A stretch of DNA of 64,000 bases from Bog-473 sp963725895 (GTDB lineage: Bacteria; Actinomycetota; Acidimicrobiia; Acidimicrobiales; RAAP-2), in NCBI GenBank assembly GCA_963725895.1, contig CAVSAJ010000002.1, forward strand, positions 186,001 to 250,000, in the 5' to 3' direction. Below the pieces are notes generated by a model. That model saw only the letters and a program-made list of their open reading frames with translations, had not been told where the DNA came from and searched no databases. Position 1 is the stretch's first letter. Each line of letters begins with the position of its first letter. The position numbers and the translations under genes were made by a program. Below are positions 8,164-16,250 of this stretch, piece after piece.

Positions 8164-9546
8164 CTAGGGCCTCTGACTGATGAGAGCAAACAGGCCCGAC
8201 GCCCTCATGACGGCTTCGACCCGATTCTCTTGGGCGCTGTCTCCGTGCATTACAACTTGGAACGACTTGGTCGCCATGTTGCCTGCACCCGAGAAGCTCC
8301 CAAACGGCGACCCAGGGAGTTGCCTAAGGTTGGCCAAGAGCGAGAAGAGTTGGTTTTGAGTCACTCCGGGATTCGTCTCGGCCCTGATATATCCCGTTGC
8401 ATTTGAATACGGGCCGAGCTGGTTCTGAAGGGACCTTGGTATCGAGTTGACGATGGTCGGGCTGGCGATTGGGTCGAGCCATCTGACGATGGACTTTTCG
8501 CCGCCACCTTCGAAAGCGAACCCGTGGGGGCCTGTCATGTCTGCGAACGCTTGACCGGGTCCTTCAGGTCCTTCAAGCACTTGATCCTCGATGTTCCTTG
8601 CCTCAAGGAGTTTGCCCGATGAGGGGGAGAGGACGAGTGTGATCTGTCCTAGACCGCTCGGTGCTGCAAAGCCCAGACCAGTTGCCCCGGAATGTGTCGT
8701 TACGTGACCGAGCGAAGTCACGCCGTTCATCGTTGCCATTGCGCCCAGAAGTCCTGACCAGAACGCCGACGAGCCACCAACGGTAGGGCCGACCAACAAT
8801 ACGGCTGCTCGGGCAAAACCAGCATCCTTGCCGGATCCATAGAAAGGCAGGTTGTTGAGGCCGGATATCTTCGTTGTGCCCGTCTCAAGTTGCTTTGCAA
8901 GCAATGCGGGAGCACTGGGCAGGGACGAGATGTCAAAAGCCCCGGATCCATTGCCTACGGTGCTGTTCTCAGATTGACCGAAGTTGGTGCAGTTGTATTG
9001 CGGCGTCGTTGGGTGAACCAGAAGACCAGCCGCTATCCAAGCGGATTGGTTGACAGGAGAGGCGAACTGAACGGCACCAAGATTGCTCACTGTGCAGGTC
9101 GTGGTATTCGTGTTCGCCCATTCGTCAATGGTGGCGTTCACGGTTGCCGAGGCATCCGGAGTCGCCGTCCTGCCCACCATGGTTATCGATGCATTGATCG
9201 ACACCCGTACCTTTTGCTCAAGCCACTGATTTCCCTTGGGTATTGCGGTCGGTTGTGTGCCTGCTACTTGGGCGAGCGTCCGGAGAGTGGCTGCTGCAGA
9301 AGGAGCAGGCTCGAATCCTGGTGCAGGCCACAGTTCGACAATGACGAGAAGGACGGCGGCCACGAGGGCGAGAGCCACTGTTGGAAACTGGATTCGATGG
9401 GTGCGCCAAGGCGTACCCGTGGTTTGAGTGTCAGCCCTGTTGACCTGATTCCAGATCCGTTCGAACTCGGGCGAGTCGGAGGAAGGGGTCTTGGCGACAT
9501 GTCCAGGGTCGGAGTCTCGCAGGAGCGTGTCCAGGTCCATGTTCAT
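8164..9546 (-). CDS. CU044_5270-like membrane protein, putative sigma factor partner
   Basis: A 460-residue protein. The first 50 residues are cytoplasmic and start with MNMDLDTLLRDSDPGHVAKT. One transmembrane helix follows (VALALVAAVLLVIVEL), then SAAATLRTLAQVAGTQP and an extended external domain rich in Ser, Thr and Gly. This order matches the actinobacterial CU044_5270 family, which is generally found directly after ECF sigma genes. Its ATG overlaps the stop of the ECF gene at 9543-9546 by four bases (ATGA). The likely role is control of that sigma factor or sensing at the envelope; this is inferred from position only. Confidence 0.7.
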   Translation of the reverse strand: MNMDLDTLLRDSDPGHVAKTPSSDSPEFERIWNQVNRADTQTTGTPWRTHRIQFPTVALALVAAVLLVIVELWPAPGFEPAPSAAATLRTLAQVAGTQPTAIPKGNQWLEQKVRVSINASITMVGRTATPDASATVNATIDEWANTNTTTCTVSNLGAVQFASPVNQSAWIAAGLLVHPTTPQYNCTNFGQSENSTVGNGSGAFDISSLPSAPALLAKQLETGTTKISGLNNLPFYGSGKDAGFARAAVLLVGPTVGGSSAFWSGLLGAMATMNGVTSLGHVTTHSGATGLGFAAPSGLGQITLVLSPSSGKLLEARNIEDQVLEGPEGPGQAFADMTGPHGFAFEGGGEKSIVRWLDPIASPTIVNSIPRSLQNQLGPYSNATGYIRAETNPGVTQNQLFSLLANLRQLPGSPFGSFSGAGNMATKSFQVVMHGDSAQENRVEAVMRASGLFALISQRP

Positions 9547-10112
9547 TTTGGTATCTCCAACTCGAGATCGGCACTAAGAGGATCGGCAGAGGCATCGAAA
9601 GTCCCAAGTCGTCGAGACAGCCGCTTCTTCGCTCGGTGCAAGCGGATTCGGAGTGCGTTGGCGGAACAACCGATGACGGCCGCCGCCTCGTCTTGAGATA
9701 GACCATCCCAGTAGATGAGTTGAACAACCTCACGCTCACGGCCCGGAAGGTGCGAGAGGGCGTCGAGGACCTCGGGATGTCTCGACTGTGGTTCGATCGG
9801 CGGAACTGAAGCGTGGGGCTGTGAGGACAGACGGCGGAATAATTGACCTCGTCGTTGACGAGTTCTCCGGAATCGAGCCAGCGTGTTCCGGGCTACTCCA
9901 TAGATCCACAGCCGGTCATCGGGTGGAGCGGGAACCTCACTGATCCTCCGCCAAGCCGTTAGGTAGGTCTCGGCAACGACATCGTCGGTGTCGCTGCCAG
10001 GGCCTTCATTTCGAGCTACGAAGGCATATATGTCCGGGAAGGTCGATTCGTAGAGTGACCGAAATCGGGACCGTGGGTCGCCAGTGCCAGAATCCTCGCT
10101 CTCTAGCTCCAC
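9543..10112 (-). CDS. ECF RNA polymerase sigma factor
   Basis: A 189-residue ECF factor. Region 2 has FRSLYESTFPDIYAFVARNE, DTDDVVAETYLTAWRRI and DRLWIYGVARNTLARFRR. Region 4 has LSHLPGREREVVQLIYWDGL, SQDEAAAVIGCSANALRIRL and HRAKKRLSRRL. A 23-residue tail follows the HTH. The gene leads an operon with the membrane protein at 8164-9546, four-base overlap. It diverges from the Clp-N/zinc-finger gene across a gap of about 270 bases, which holds no other recognisable feature except a short A-run near 10265. Confidence 0.92.
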   Translation of the reverse strand: MELESEDSGTGDPRSRFRSLYESTFPDIYAFVARNEGPGSDTDDVVAETYLTAWRRISEVPAPPDDRLWIYGVARNTLARFRRTRQRRGQLFRRLSSQPHASVPPIEPQSRHPEVLDALSHLPGREREVVQLIYWDGLSQDEAAAVIGCSANALRIRLHRAKKRLSRRLGTFDASADPLSADLELEIPK

Positions 10113-10386
10113 GGTTCATACATCCCCGGCAGAGTATGGAACGTTTCAGATTTTTCCGGCCAAGTTCGATCACCCGTCAACTTGGGAGACTCGGACTTGT
10201 ACCCCAAGCCATGCGCTGCCTTACTACGCCAAGAGGAGGGTGCGGTCGTCGAGGGTGCCCACACGCCCGCCAAAAAAACCCCATTGACCCTCTGACAAGA
10301 GACCTGCCTTGCCGATATCTCGGGGGCTCGGACCAGCTCCGGCCCACAGTTCAGCACCACCGATGCTGGCCTGGGAGAATGTGGCG

Positions 10387-11475
10387 ATGTTTGAGCGGTT
10401 CACCGATGCTGCAAGACAGGTTCTCGTCCTAGCCCAGGAAGAGGCGCGCTTGCTCCACAGCGGCAAGATTGGGACCGAGCACCTCCTGCTCGGATTGATC
10501 AGGGAGGACGGCCCCGCAAGCACGATCCTCGGCTCATTCGATGTCTCTTTCTCCGCTTTACGCCAGAGAGTCGAGCCGACGACACTCCCCGGACCACATG
10601 CCGCTCCATACCCCGGTATGCATGCGGCTCCTTGGCCCTTCTCGCCACGCGCCAAGAAGGTTCTTGAACTCTCACTCCGCGAAACGTTGCAGCTCGGCCA
10701 TTCCGATATCGGCGCCGAGCACCTTCTGCTCGGGTTGATCCGAGAAGGCCAGGGGAACGGCGCGCAGATGCTGATCGGCCTCGGTGTCGATCTTTCCCTG
10801 CTCCGTCAGCGGGTGATCACGGCTCTGATGGAAGGCGATCCATCAACCCGGAATCTTCCCGATCAATCATTGCCTCGTGGGAGCAATGTCCGAGATGCCC
10901 GATTGGTGGCCTGCTCGTTCTGTGGGCTGGCTCCTCCTGCGTCAGGACAACTGATTGCCGGCGACAATGCCTTCATCTGTGAACGGTGTATCGAGCACTG
11001 GTCTCAATACATGCGTACCGCAACGTCACGAGTCGTTGTCCCAGTCGTTCGGCCCCCCGAGTCGCCTTCGGAAGTCATTTCGACCGGACCGCCTCCTGCC
11101 GACGTTGATGCGGCGCGGGCCGAGATCCAAGCTGCGTATTCTGCTCACGGAACAACCAGCGAGGACGGTACTTCGATCCCATCGGTTGAACGAGGTGAGG
11201 ATCTAGGACCGACCGTGGCCAAGGCCAAGTCCATGGCACGCAACCGTGGCATTGCTCTTGACGATGCCGATGTGGCCGTTGCGGTGGACGAGGTTCGGTT
11301 CGTCGACGCCGAGCATGCCGCCGTGTGGTTCAGCATCTCAATCGACGGCCATCCGATGGTGCGACTTCATCGAGGCGATGCTCTGGTTATCGCCGGAAAT
11401 TGGAAGATGGCCCGGACCACGTTCTGTCAGATCATGGCGATGGGGGGCGTGCCCTGCCCACCGGCCGAAGGGTGA
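10387..11475 (+). CDS. Clp-N double-repeat protein with ClpX-type C4 zinc finger, no ATPase domain
   Basis: The protein begins MFERFTDAARQVLVLAQEEA with two Clp N-terminal repeats, each carrying the helix EHLLLGLIREG or EHLLLGLIRED. At about residues 175-203 there is a four-Cys zinc module (CSFCG and CERCIEHW) like the zinc-binding domain of ClpX. The last 90 residues (VAVAVDEVRFVDAEHAAVWF, then DALVIAGNWKMARTTFCQIM) resemble an NTF2/SnoaL-type fold. No Walker motifs are present. I infer an adaptor or substrate-recognition factor for Clp proteases rather than an unfoldase. I chose the ATG at 10387, where homology begins; a GGAG lies about ten bases before it. Confidence 0.85.
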   Translation: MFERFTDAARQVLVLAQEEARLLHSGKIGTEHLLLGLIREDGPASTILGSFDVSFSALRQRVEPTTLPGPHAAPYPGMHAAPWPFSPRAKKVLELSLRETLQLGHSDIGAEHLLLGLIREGQGNGAQMLIGLGVDLSLLRQRVITALMEGDPSTRNLPDQSLPRGSNVRDARLVACSFCGLAPPASGQLIAGDNAFICERCIEHWSQYMRTATSRVVVPVVRPPESPSEVISTGPPPADVDAARAEIQAAYSAHGTTSEDGTSIPSVERGEDLGPTVAKAKSMARNRGIALDDADVAVAVDEVRFVDAEHAAVWFSISIDGHPMVRLHRGDALVIAGNWKMARTTFCQIMAMGGVPCPPAEG

Positions 11476-11659
11476 GATTCTCCTGAGAAGAGCCAGGATG
11501 ACCCTCTGTGACTAACGACCCGGCGGCAGGGGACACCTGTGGGAACCTCGGTACCGAGGGGATGGCGGCCGAGGAGGGCCCACGTTCAGTTGCCGTTCCC
11601 TACCGTCAATGCTTCATCCCCCGTGCCAATCCGGGAGCGGGTCTTCCATTGGCGTAGCA

Positions 11660-11680
11660 ATGTCGCTATAATGACGACAT
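11660..11680. promoter_or_regulatory. Toxin-antitoxin promoter with inverted-repeat operator
   Basis: ATGTCG and CGACAT form a perfect inverted repeat with a nine-base centre that contains a consensus -10 hexamer TATAAT at 11667-11672. The right arm overlaps the ATG of the antitoxin gene, so the mRNA would be leaderless or nearly so. This fits tight autorepression by the Xre-type antitoxin. Confidence 0.6.
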
Positions 11681-12326
11681 GTCAGCGACGCAGTTTCCGG
11701 GCCTCCTGGACGAGGTGAATGCCGCCACAGTCTCGCTCCGCAAGTCCCGAGATGAGGTACCACCGGACGTGGCGGCGCTCGTAGACAGTCTCGACATGGC
11801 GCTACACGCCGAGGCTCCTTTGAATCTACCGGTCGACCCATACTTCGCATCGGCTCTGTACGCCGGGGCTCTCCGTTCGATGAAGGCGTTGCGACACGAC
11901 AATGTTTCTGCCCAACGCCGAGACCTTCGGGTGGCACTTGAGCAAGTCCGCCACGCCCTTCGAGACATCGTTGGTAGTCACTGGGTCTCTGACGACGTTC
12001 CAATCCATGAGGTTCTCGAGCACCTGGTGGAGATGCTCCGTCTGCCACAGTCGGACGTGGCGCACCTACTGGGTATCTCGACTCGCCAGCTTCAGCGCTG
12101 GCTGGCCGGGGATGGATCAACTCCGTCAGGTAGGGAGGAGGCGCGGATCCGAATGGTCGCCCACCTGGCCAACCAGCTTCGCCACGCCTATACGGCTCAG
12201 GGCGTGCCCGCATGGTTCGAGCATCGACTTCCTGGCCTGAGGTCGACGCCGTTGGATCTTCTCGACGACGCCGTTCACTTTCCAGAGCTCATGGCGGCGG
12301 CCAGGGGCGCTCGGGGAGCGCCGTGA
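11679..12326 (+). CDS. Xre/MbcA/ParS-like antitoxin of a RES-Xre toxin-antitoxin pair
   Basis: A 215-residue DNA-binding antitoxin. The HTH is seen at about residues 108-135 (LRLPQSDVAHLLGISTRQLQ then RWLAGDG). The C-terminus ends with TPLDLLDDAVHFPELMAAAR, like the toxin-binding segment of MbcA/ParS/Xre antitoxins that plugs the RES active site. The N-terminal 100 residues are an extra helical domain. The stop overlaps the GTG of the toxin gene, so the two are coupled. The operator at 11660-11680 overlies its own start. Confidence 0.82.
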   Translation: MSATQFPGLLDEVNAATVSLRKSRDEVPPDVAALVDSLDMALHAEAPLNLPVDPYFASALYAGALRSMKALRHDNVSAQRRDLRVALEQVRHALRDIVGSHWVSDDVPIHEVLEHLVEMLRLPQSDVAHLLGISTRQLQRWLAGDGSTPSGREEARIRMVAHLANQLRHAYTAQGVPAWFEHRLPGLRSTPLDLLDDAVHFPELMAAARGARGAP

Positions 12327-12937
12327 GCCTCGTGGTGGCATATCGGCACGCGGCCTACGACACGCCGTGGTGGGTTATGCCAAGTACCCGGGCGGGCCGT
12401 TTCAATCGGGCGTTCGAGGATGAGGCGACGCAGTATCTCTCGCTGCACCCCCTCGGGCCAACCGCGGAGCGGCTTCGCCACGGGATGTCAGGCCCGGACC
12501 TCGATCTGGCCGACGAGATGCTCTTGAACCTCTGGGCGGTGCTGGTCGACGATGACGGGGTCGAGTCGGTCACCTTCGACAACAGCACCTCGTTTGGGAT
12601 AAATCCAGATGATCTGGTGGGGGACAACTTCCAACCGACGCAGTACCTCGCTGCCCAGCTGCGAGCGGCCGGTGCGGCAGGCCTACGTGCCCCCTCGGCG
12701 GCCCTGCCCGGTACGGAGAATCTCGTGCTCTTCGGTGCGCGAGTGGCAAATCCCTACCTGGATCTCCCATCCATTCCGGAAGAGTGTCAGACCGGCCACA
12801 TCACAGATGGAGCGCGTCCCGCACAAGAGGTATTGCCTTTGGTTTGCTGGCAGGGAACACCGCATTCGGCGCTCGAGCACTGGAAGGTAACAGGCGACTG
12901 TCCCGTGCTCGACGACCCGATCGGCGTCCGCTTCTAG
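12323..12937 (+). CDS. RES-domain toxin (NAD-consuming family)
   Basis: RES proteins of RES-Xre modules degrade NAD+ and halt growth unless bound by the antitoxin. This 204-residue protein has the RES order: an early Arg-His (VVAYRHAAYDTPWW), the Gly-Arg segment STRAGRFNRAFEDEATQYLS with Tyr, then a late LPLVCWQG/HSALEHWKV segment. I start it at GTG 12323, four bases overlapping the antitoxin stop; the longer frame has no homology upstream. Assignment rests on the pairing plus these motifs and is good, but activity is not shown. Confidence 0.78.
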   Translation: MSLVVAYRHAAYDTPWWVMPSTRAGRFNRAFEDEATQYLSLHPLGPTAERLRHGMSGPDLDLADEMLLNLWAVLVDDDGVESVTFDNSTSFGINPDDLVGDNFQPTQYLAAQLRAAGAAGLRAPSAALPGTENLVLFGARVANPYLDLPSIPEECQTGHITDGARPAQEVLPLVCWQGTPHSALEHWKVTGDCPVLDDPIGVRF

Positions 12938-12957
12938 CATTCGCCTCCGACCGCGCA

Positions 12958-12975
12958 GCAGGGCAATGGCCCTGC
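12958..12975 (+). terminator. Hairpin after the toxin gene
   Basis: GCAGGGC and GCCCTGC pair perfectly around a four-base loop, 20 bases after the toxin stop. There is no U-run after the stem, so it could be a terminator of the actinobacterial type or an RNA-stabilising stem. Confidence 0.4.
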
Positions 12976-13081
12976 ACACTGAATTCGGCTGGGCCGACGG
13001 GTGCAAGATCGTCGGGATCGACCCCGGGGTGCTGGAAACACGGCGCGCGCGTGCCACCGCGTGCTGCCTGGACGCAGCGGG

Positions 13082-13119
13082 ACAGGGCGCCACCCTGTGC
13101 ACCATGGGGACAGGGTGGC
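13082..13119. repeat. Nested inverted and direct repeats upstream of an ECF gene
   Basis: GCCACCCTGT (13089-13098) and ACAGGGTGGC (13110-13119) form a ten-base stem with an 11-base loop. A second ACAGGG at 13082-13087 can instead pair with CCCTGT at 13093-13098, giving two mutually exclusive hairpins. The block lies 54 bases before the sigma factor gene. It may act as a terminator of the upstream unit or as a leader structure. Confidence 0.45.
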
Positions 13120-13172
13120 CCAGCGTAGATGTTTGCAGCTAACCCAATGGTGTCTTCGGGGCGCTATCAGCT

Positions 13173-13706
13173 GTGGCCTGGTACGAAGACCCTGACGTCC
13201 CCGACGCTCTCCTCGTGATGTCAGCCCTGAATGGTGATAACTCGGCTTTTGCGGTGCTGGTCGGACGACACGTCAAAATGGCCAGGTCCGTCGTCCAACG
13301 ACTCCTTCAAGACCGCACTTTGGTCGCAGACGTACTTCAAGAGGCCACTGTCGCCGCGTTGATCGGATTGCCCCGGCTGAGGTCCCCGGAACGATTTGGG
13401 TCCTGGTACACAGGAATCGCCCTCAATGTCGCCCGCCGTTGGTTTCGTGAGGTCGCTTCGGGCCTTCTCTTTGACGACATCGTCGATGGCGCTACGGGGC
13501 CCGAAGATCAGGCCGAGGTAGCAGAACTGGCGCAGCGGGTTCTCGGTGCCGTTCACGAACTACCGCACGTTCAGCGTGAAGCGGTGTTGGCCTTCTACTG
13601 GCAAGGTCTCAGTCATGCAGAAGCAGCACGTGAACTTGGAATCCGGCCGTGCTGTGAAGGCACGGCTCCATCAGGCACGAGAGAACCTCACCCAGACGCT
13701 CTCTAA
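13173..13706 (+). CDS. ECF sigma factor, frameshifted in region 4
   Basis: Region 2 and its linker are intact (LVADVLQEATVAALIGLPRL, then RFGSWYTGIALNVARRWFRE), and region 4 begins normally with VHELPHVQREAVLAFYWQGL and SHAEAARELGIRP. The frame then slips near 13645-13652. The recognition-helix residues AVKARLHQARENL continue in another frame that stays open into the bifunctional nuclease gene. As sequenced the protein ends in 17 unrelated residues and would lack its -35 binding helix. Either this is an indel error or the sigma factor is fused to, or overlaps, the nuclease. No obvious anti-sigma gene follows. Confidence 0.75.
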   Translation: MAWYEDPDVPDALLVMSALNGDNSAFAVLVGRHVKMARSVVQRLLQDRTLVADVLQEATVAALIGLPRLRSPERFGSWYTGIALNVARRWFREVASGLLFDDIVDGATGPEDQAEVAELAQRVLGAVHELPHVQREAVLAFYWQGLSHAEAARELGIRPCCEGTAPSGTREPHPDAL

Positions 13707-13734
13707 TCTCATCGATACAACAGAGGAGGTAGCA

Positions 13735-14265
13735 GTGTCCCTTACAGATAACGATACGTATATCGAGGCTTCCCTTTTGGAGGTTCGCAACCTGGCTGCG
13801 GATGATCCGGTGCGTCGCACTCATGCCGTAACACTGAAGGAGAACTCTGGCGATCGTCGGTTGGTTATCTTCGTTGGCGCTCCGGAAGGTCGGGCGATGG
13901 TCTCCACGCTCGAATCAGTCGAATTTCCCAGGCCGATGACGTACCAGCTCTGTATCAGCCTCGTCGAGGCAACCAAGGCAACGATCACCGAAGTACGGAT
14001 CACAGACTTCGTGGAGATGACGTATTTGGCCGAAATCGTTCTGAGCGTGCCCGATGGGAGCACCAAGATCGATGCGCGTCCGAGTGATGCTCTGAACGTC
14101 GCCTTGATCGCGGAGGTGCCGATTGTGATATCGGACTCCCTGCTCGATAACTGGGCCTCGCACGTGGTCGGCATACCCCAAAGCGCGATTGAGGAAGCCA
14201 TTGGCGGATCGATAGAGGGAGAATGGGAAACCAGGTGGCAAAAGCCCCTTGCACCTCCCGATTGA
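13735..14265 (+). CDS. Bifunctional nuclease (BFN/DUF151) family protein
   Basis: The protein matches the BFN domain across almost its whole length: RTHAVTLKENSGDRRLVIFV, the central SLVEATKATITEVRITDFVE, then YLAEIVLSVPDGSTKIDARP and SDALNVALIAEVPIVISDSL. Family members are reported to have combined RNase and DNase activity. I start it at GTG 13735 because a strong ribosome binding site (GAGGAGG) lies five to six bases upstream. The frame is open further upstream through the displaced helix of the ECF gene, so a sigma-BFN fusion is the alternative reading. Confidence 0.85.
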   Translation: MSLTDNDTYIEASLLEVRNLAADDPVRRTHAVTLKENSGDRRLVIFVGAPEGRAMVSTLESVEFPRPMTYQLCISLVEATKATITEVRITDFVEMTYLAEIVLSVPDGSTKIDARPSDALNVALIAEVPIVISDSLLDNWASHVVGIPQSAIEEAIGGSIEGEWETRWQKPLAPPD

Positions 14266-14434
14266 GCTGTCGAGACTCATCAACCCCGTGCCGCTCTTTA
14301 GAAGGCTCATAGGTCCGAACTCCACTATGGAATCGATGAGGGTGCCCCCCCCCCGTACGTTCGCTGCCGGGATGGGGTGTAAGCCGCGGCACTTCGAGGA
14401 CAGCTCTCTCACTTTCTGGGTTCGCGTGCCGGTT

Positions 14435-15472
14435 CTAGGCATTCGCTCGCCGGAGGCGTTCGGCTGCTTGTACTCGAAGGGCATTGCCGGACACCGGAGG
14501 GTCGCCGTGTAGAGCTTCCCATCGAGCGTTGTGTGCTGCCAACCACAAGCTGCCCGCCCACGCGACCTCCTGCTCTGCCACCGTGAATAAACGCCCCCGA
14601 GTGTCCTGATACCTGGTCAGAAATGCTTCGGAACTTTCGATCGACGCCAACGTGGGCGCCCAGGTGGTTGAGAATGCCCCACTCGCCGTTCCCACGAGCG
14701 CCGCTTCTGGTTGCCACGCCAGGCTGTCCCAGTCGTGCACTGCCCAAACCTCGCGACCGTGCCACCGGAGATTCTGTGCCTCAAAGTCAGCGTGTCCCAG
14801 CACGCATGGCAAGTCTGCGGCCAAGAGCCGTAAACGGACTCGCCTGGCCGTGTCAACGACGTACGCGGGCACGGCGTTCTGGTCCCGGACTTCGAGTGAC
14901 TCAATCTTTGGCCACAACCCAGAATCCGTGTGGTCCCAACGCACCCAGCGCGGATTTGGTAGCGGCGGCACGACGGTCAAGTCATTCAGATCGTCCATCA
15001 GCCGGGCAAACACCTCGGCGTAGGACACGGCCACGTCCGGCGAGTCTCCGGGCAACACGTCTCCGCCGGGACGGAACTCCTCGGCATGCACGGCCAGCGA
15101 ACCGACAGCGACCGCCGCGGTGAGTGGCTGAGCACACGGGAAATCTCGCTCAGCCAACCAGGCCTGTGCCGCGACACACGACGCAGCCCTACCTTCACCA
15201 GCACGCGCCTTGACTACGACGTCGGTTCCATCGGCCAACCGGAGGCCGCACACCATCGACGTCTGGTGCAGCTGAAACAACACGAACGCGGGTTCGCTAC
15301 CCAGATGGTCGCCACACCAAGCTGGCAACCAGTCCGGCAGATCGTCCAACGCCACGCCAGATACTGTCTGTTGATCGACTTCAACGTCCAGAGATTTCTG
15401 GTTGCCTGGACGGCAGTCGGCGCCGGGGTCGGCATCGTCGTGGCTGTGGCATTGCTGCTTCTCGCCGGTCAT
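14435..15472 (-). CDS. APH-family phosphotransferase
   Basis: An aminoglycoside-phosphotransferase/choline-kinase type fold of up to 345 residues. The N-lobe Lys is in ADGTDVVVKARAGEG, the catalytic loop is CVLGHADFEAQNLRWHG, and the metal-binding Asp is in WAVHDWDSLAWQPEAAL. The first 30 residues (rich in His, Asp and Cys) look non-conserved, so the real start may be an internal GTG such as that before DQQTVSGVALDD. Neighbours give no substrate clue. The family covers many small-molecule kinases, so drug resistance should not be assumed. Confidence 0.8.
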   Translation of the reverse strand: MTGEKQQCHSHDDADPGADCRPGNQKSLDVEVDQQTVSGVALDDLPDWLPAWCGDHLGSEPAFVLFQLHQTSMVCGLRLADGTDVVVKARAGEGRAASCVAAQAWLAERDFPCAQPLTAAVAVGSLAVHAEEFRPGGDVLPGDSPDVAVSYAEVFARLMDDLNDLTVVPPLPNPRWVRWDHTDSGLWPKIESLEVRDQNAVPAYVVDTARRVRLRLLAADLPCVLGHADFEAQNLRWHGREVWAVHDWDSLAWQPEAALVGTASGAFSTTWAPTLASIESSEAFLTRYQDTRGRLFTVAEQEVAWAGSLWLAAHNARWEALHGDPPVSGNALRVQAAERLRRANA

Positions 15473-15646
15473 CCGGACAAGCCTGACGGCCCGTGGCTCA
15501 CCGGCTCGAAGTCGGATTCCTGAACGTTCGACGGTATGGATGGGGGGCTAAATGCCCCCGAACGCATCGGACCTGGGCGCACCATGCGACACTTCGGTGC
15601 TACCTCCACCTCGGAGCTTGGACCGCCTCATCGGTATGATCTGGCA

Positions 15647-16015
15647 ATGCGCTGGCGCGGTCTGAGGGTGAGGGTGGGAGCCCTTCTGGTGGTCTTGCTC
15701 GTTGTCGCAGGCGCTGGAATTGCTCCACACGGCAAGGTGGGTGCGGCGGTGGCATCACCAGGAGTCCATCGAAACAGAATCGCCTGCCAATACGTTTACC
15801 AGACCTATTCCGGCGTGTTTCAGCAGCGTCCGGTCAAGGGTTTTCGGCCTAGTGCGTTCTCCGAGAAGGTCGCAGGCGCCGCCAGCCCCGCACTTCGGAA
15901 GGAACTGGCCTACTGGAAGGCTGCCAAGGCATACACAAACTGGGCGGGCATGGTTGAGACAGGCACGGCCATGGTCAACACCTGCGATCATCTTGGCCTC
16001 AGCAGTTTGGACTGA
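15647..16015 (+). CDS. Small secreted protein, hypothetical
   Basis: The ATG at 15647 opens MRWRGLRVRVGALLVVLLVV, a classic signal peptide with a basic n-region and a likely cleavage after GAAVA. The mature part of roughly 90 residues has two Cys (IACQYVYQTY and NTCDHLG) that may form a disulfide, plus a helical section (SPALRKELAYWKAAKAYTNW). No family was recognised. The longer upstream frame lacks secretion features and is ignored. Confidence 0.6.
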   Translation: MRWRGLRVRVGALLVVLLVVAGAGIAPHGKVGAAVASPGVHRNRIACQYVYQTYSGVFQQRPVKGFRPSAFSEKVAGAASPALRKELAYWKAAKAYTNWAGMVETGTAMVNTCDHLGLSSLD

Positions 16016-16250
16016 CTGATTCTCCCTAGCTTGTGGCCCTGCCCCCGAACGATGCTGCCGGTTTCGCGACGCAGTAGCTCGGCCATAAGTGACCGTCTGC
16101 TTGCTATCGTGAGCAGTCCTGTTGGCTTCGATCACGGCGGTTGGCCGAGCCAGTGAACTCGAGCAGAACTAGCCTTTTGGGTCCCTGAACTGCGGGTTCA
16201 CACTCCAAAATCACGTTTCGGGTGTCGGCGACGAGACATGGGTTTACTGA

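Noticed and set aside
13082..13119. Possible riboswitch before the ECF gene
   Set aside because: Only inverted repeats are seen; no known riboswitch core is recognisable.
14435..15472. Calling the APH-like kinase an aminoglycoside resistance gene
   Set aside because: Only general kinase motifs are visible; the family includes choline, homoserine and other small-molecule kinases and the context gives no resistance link.
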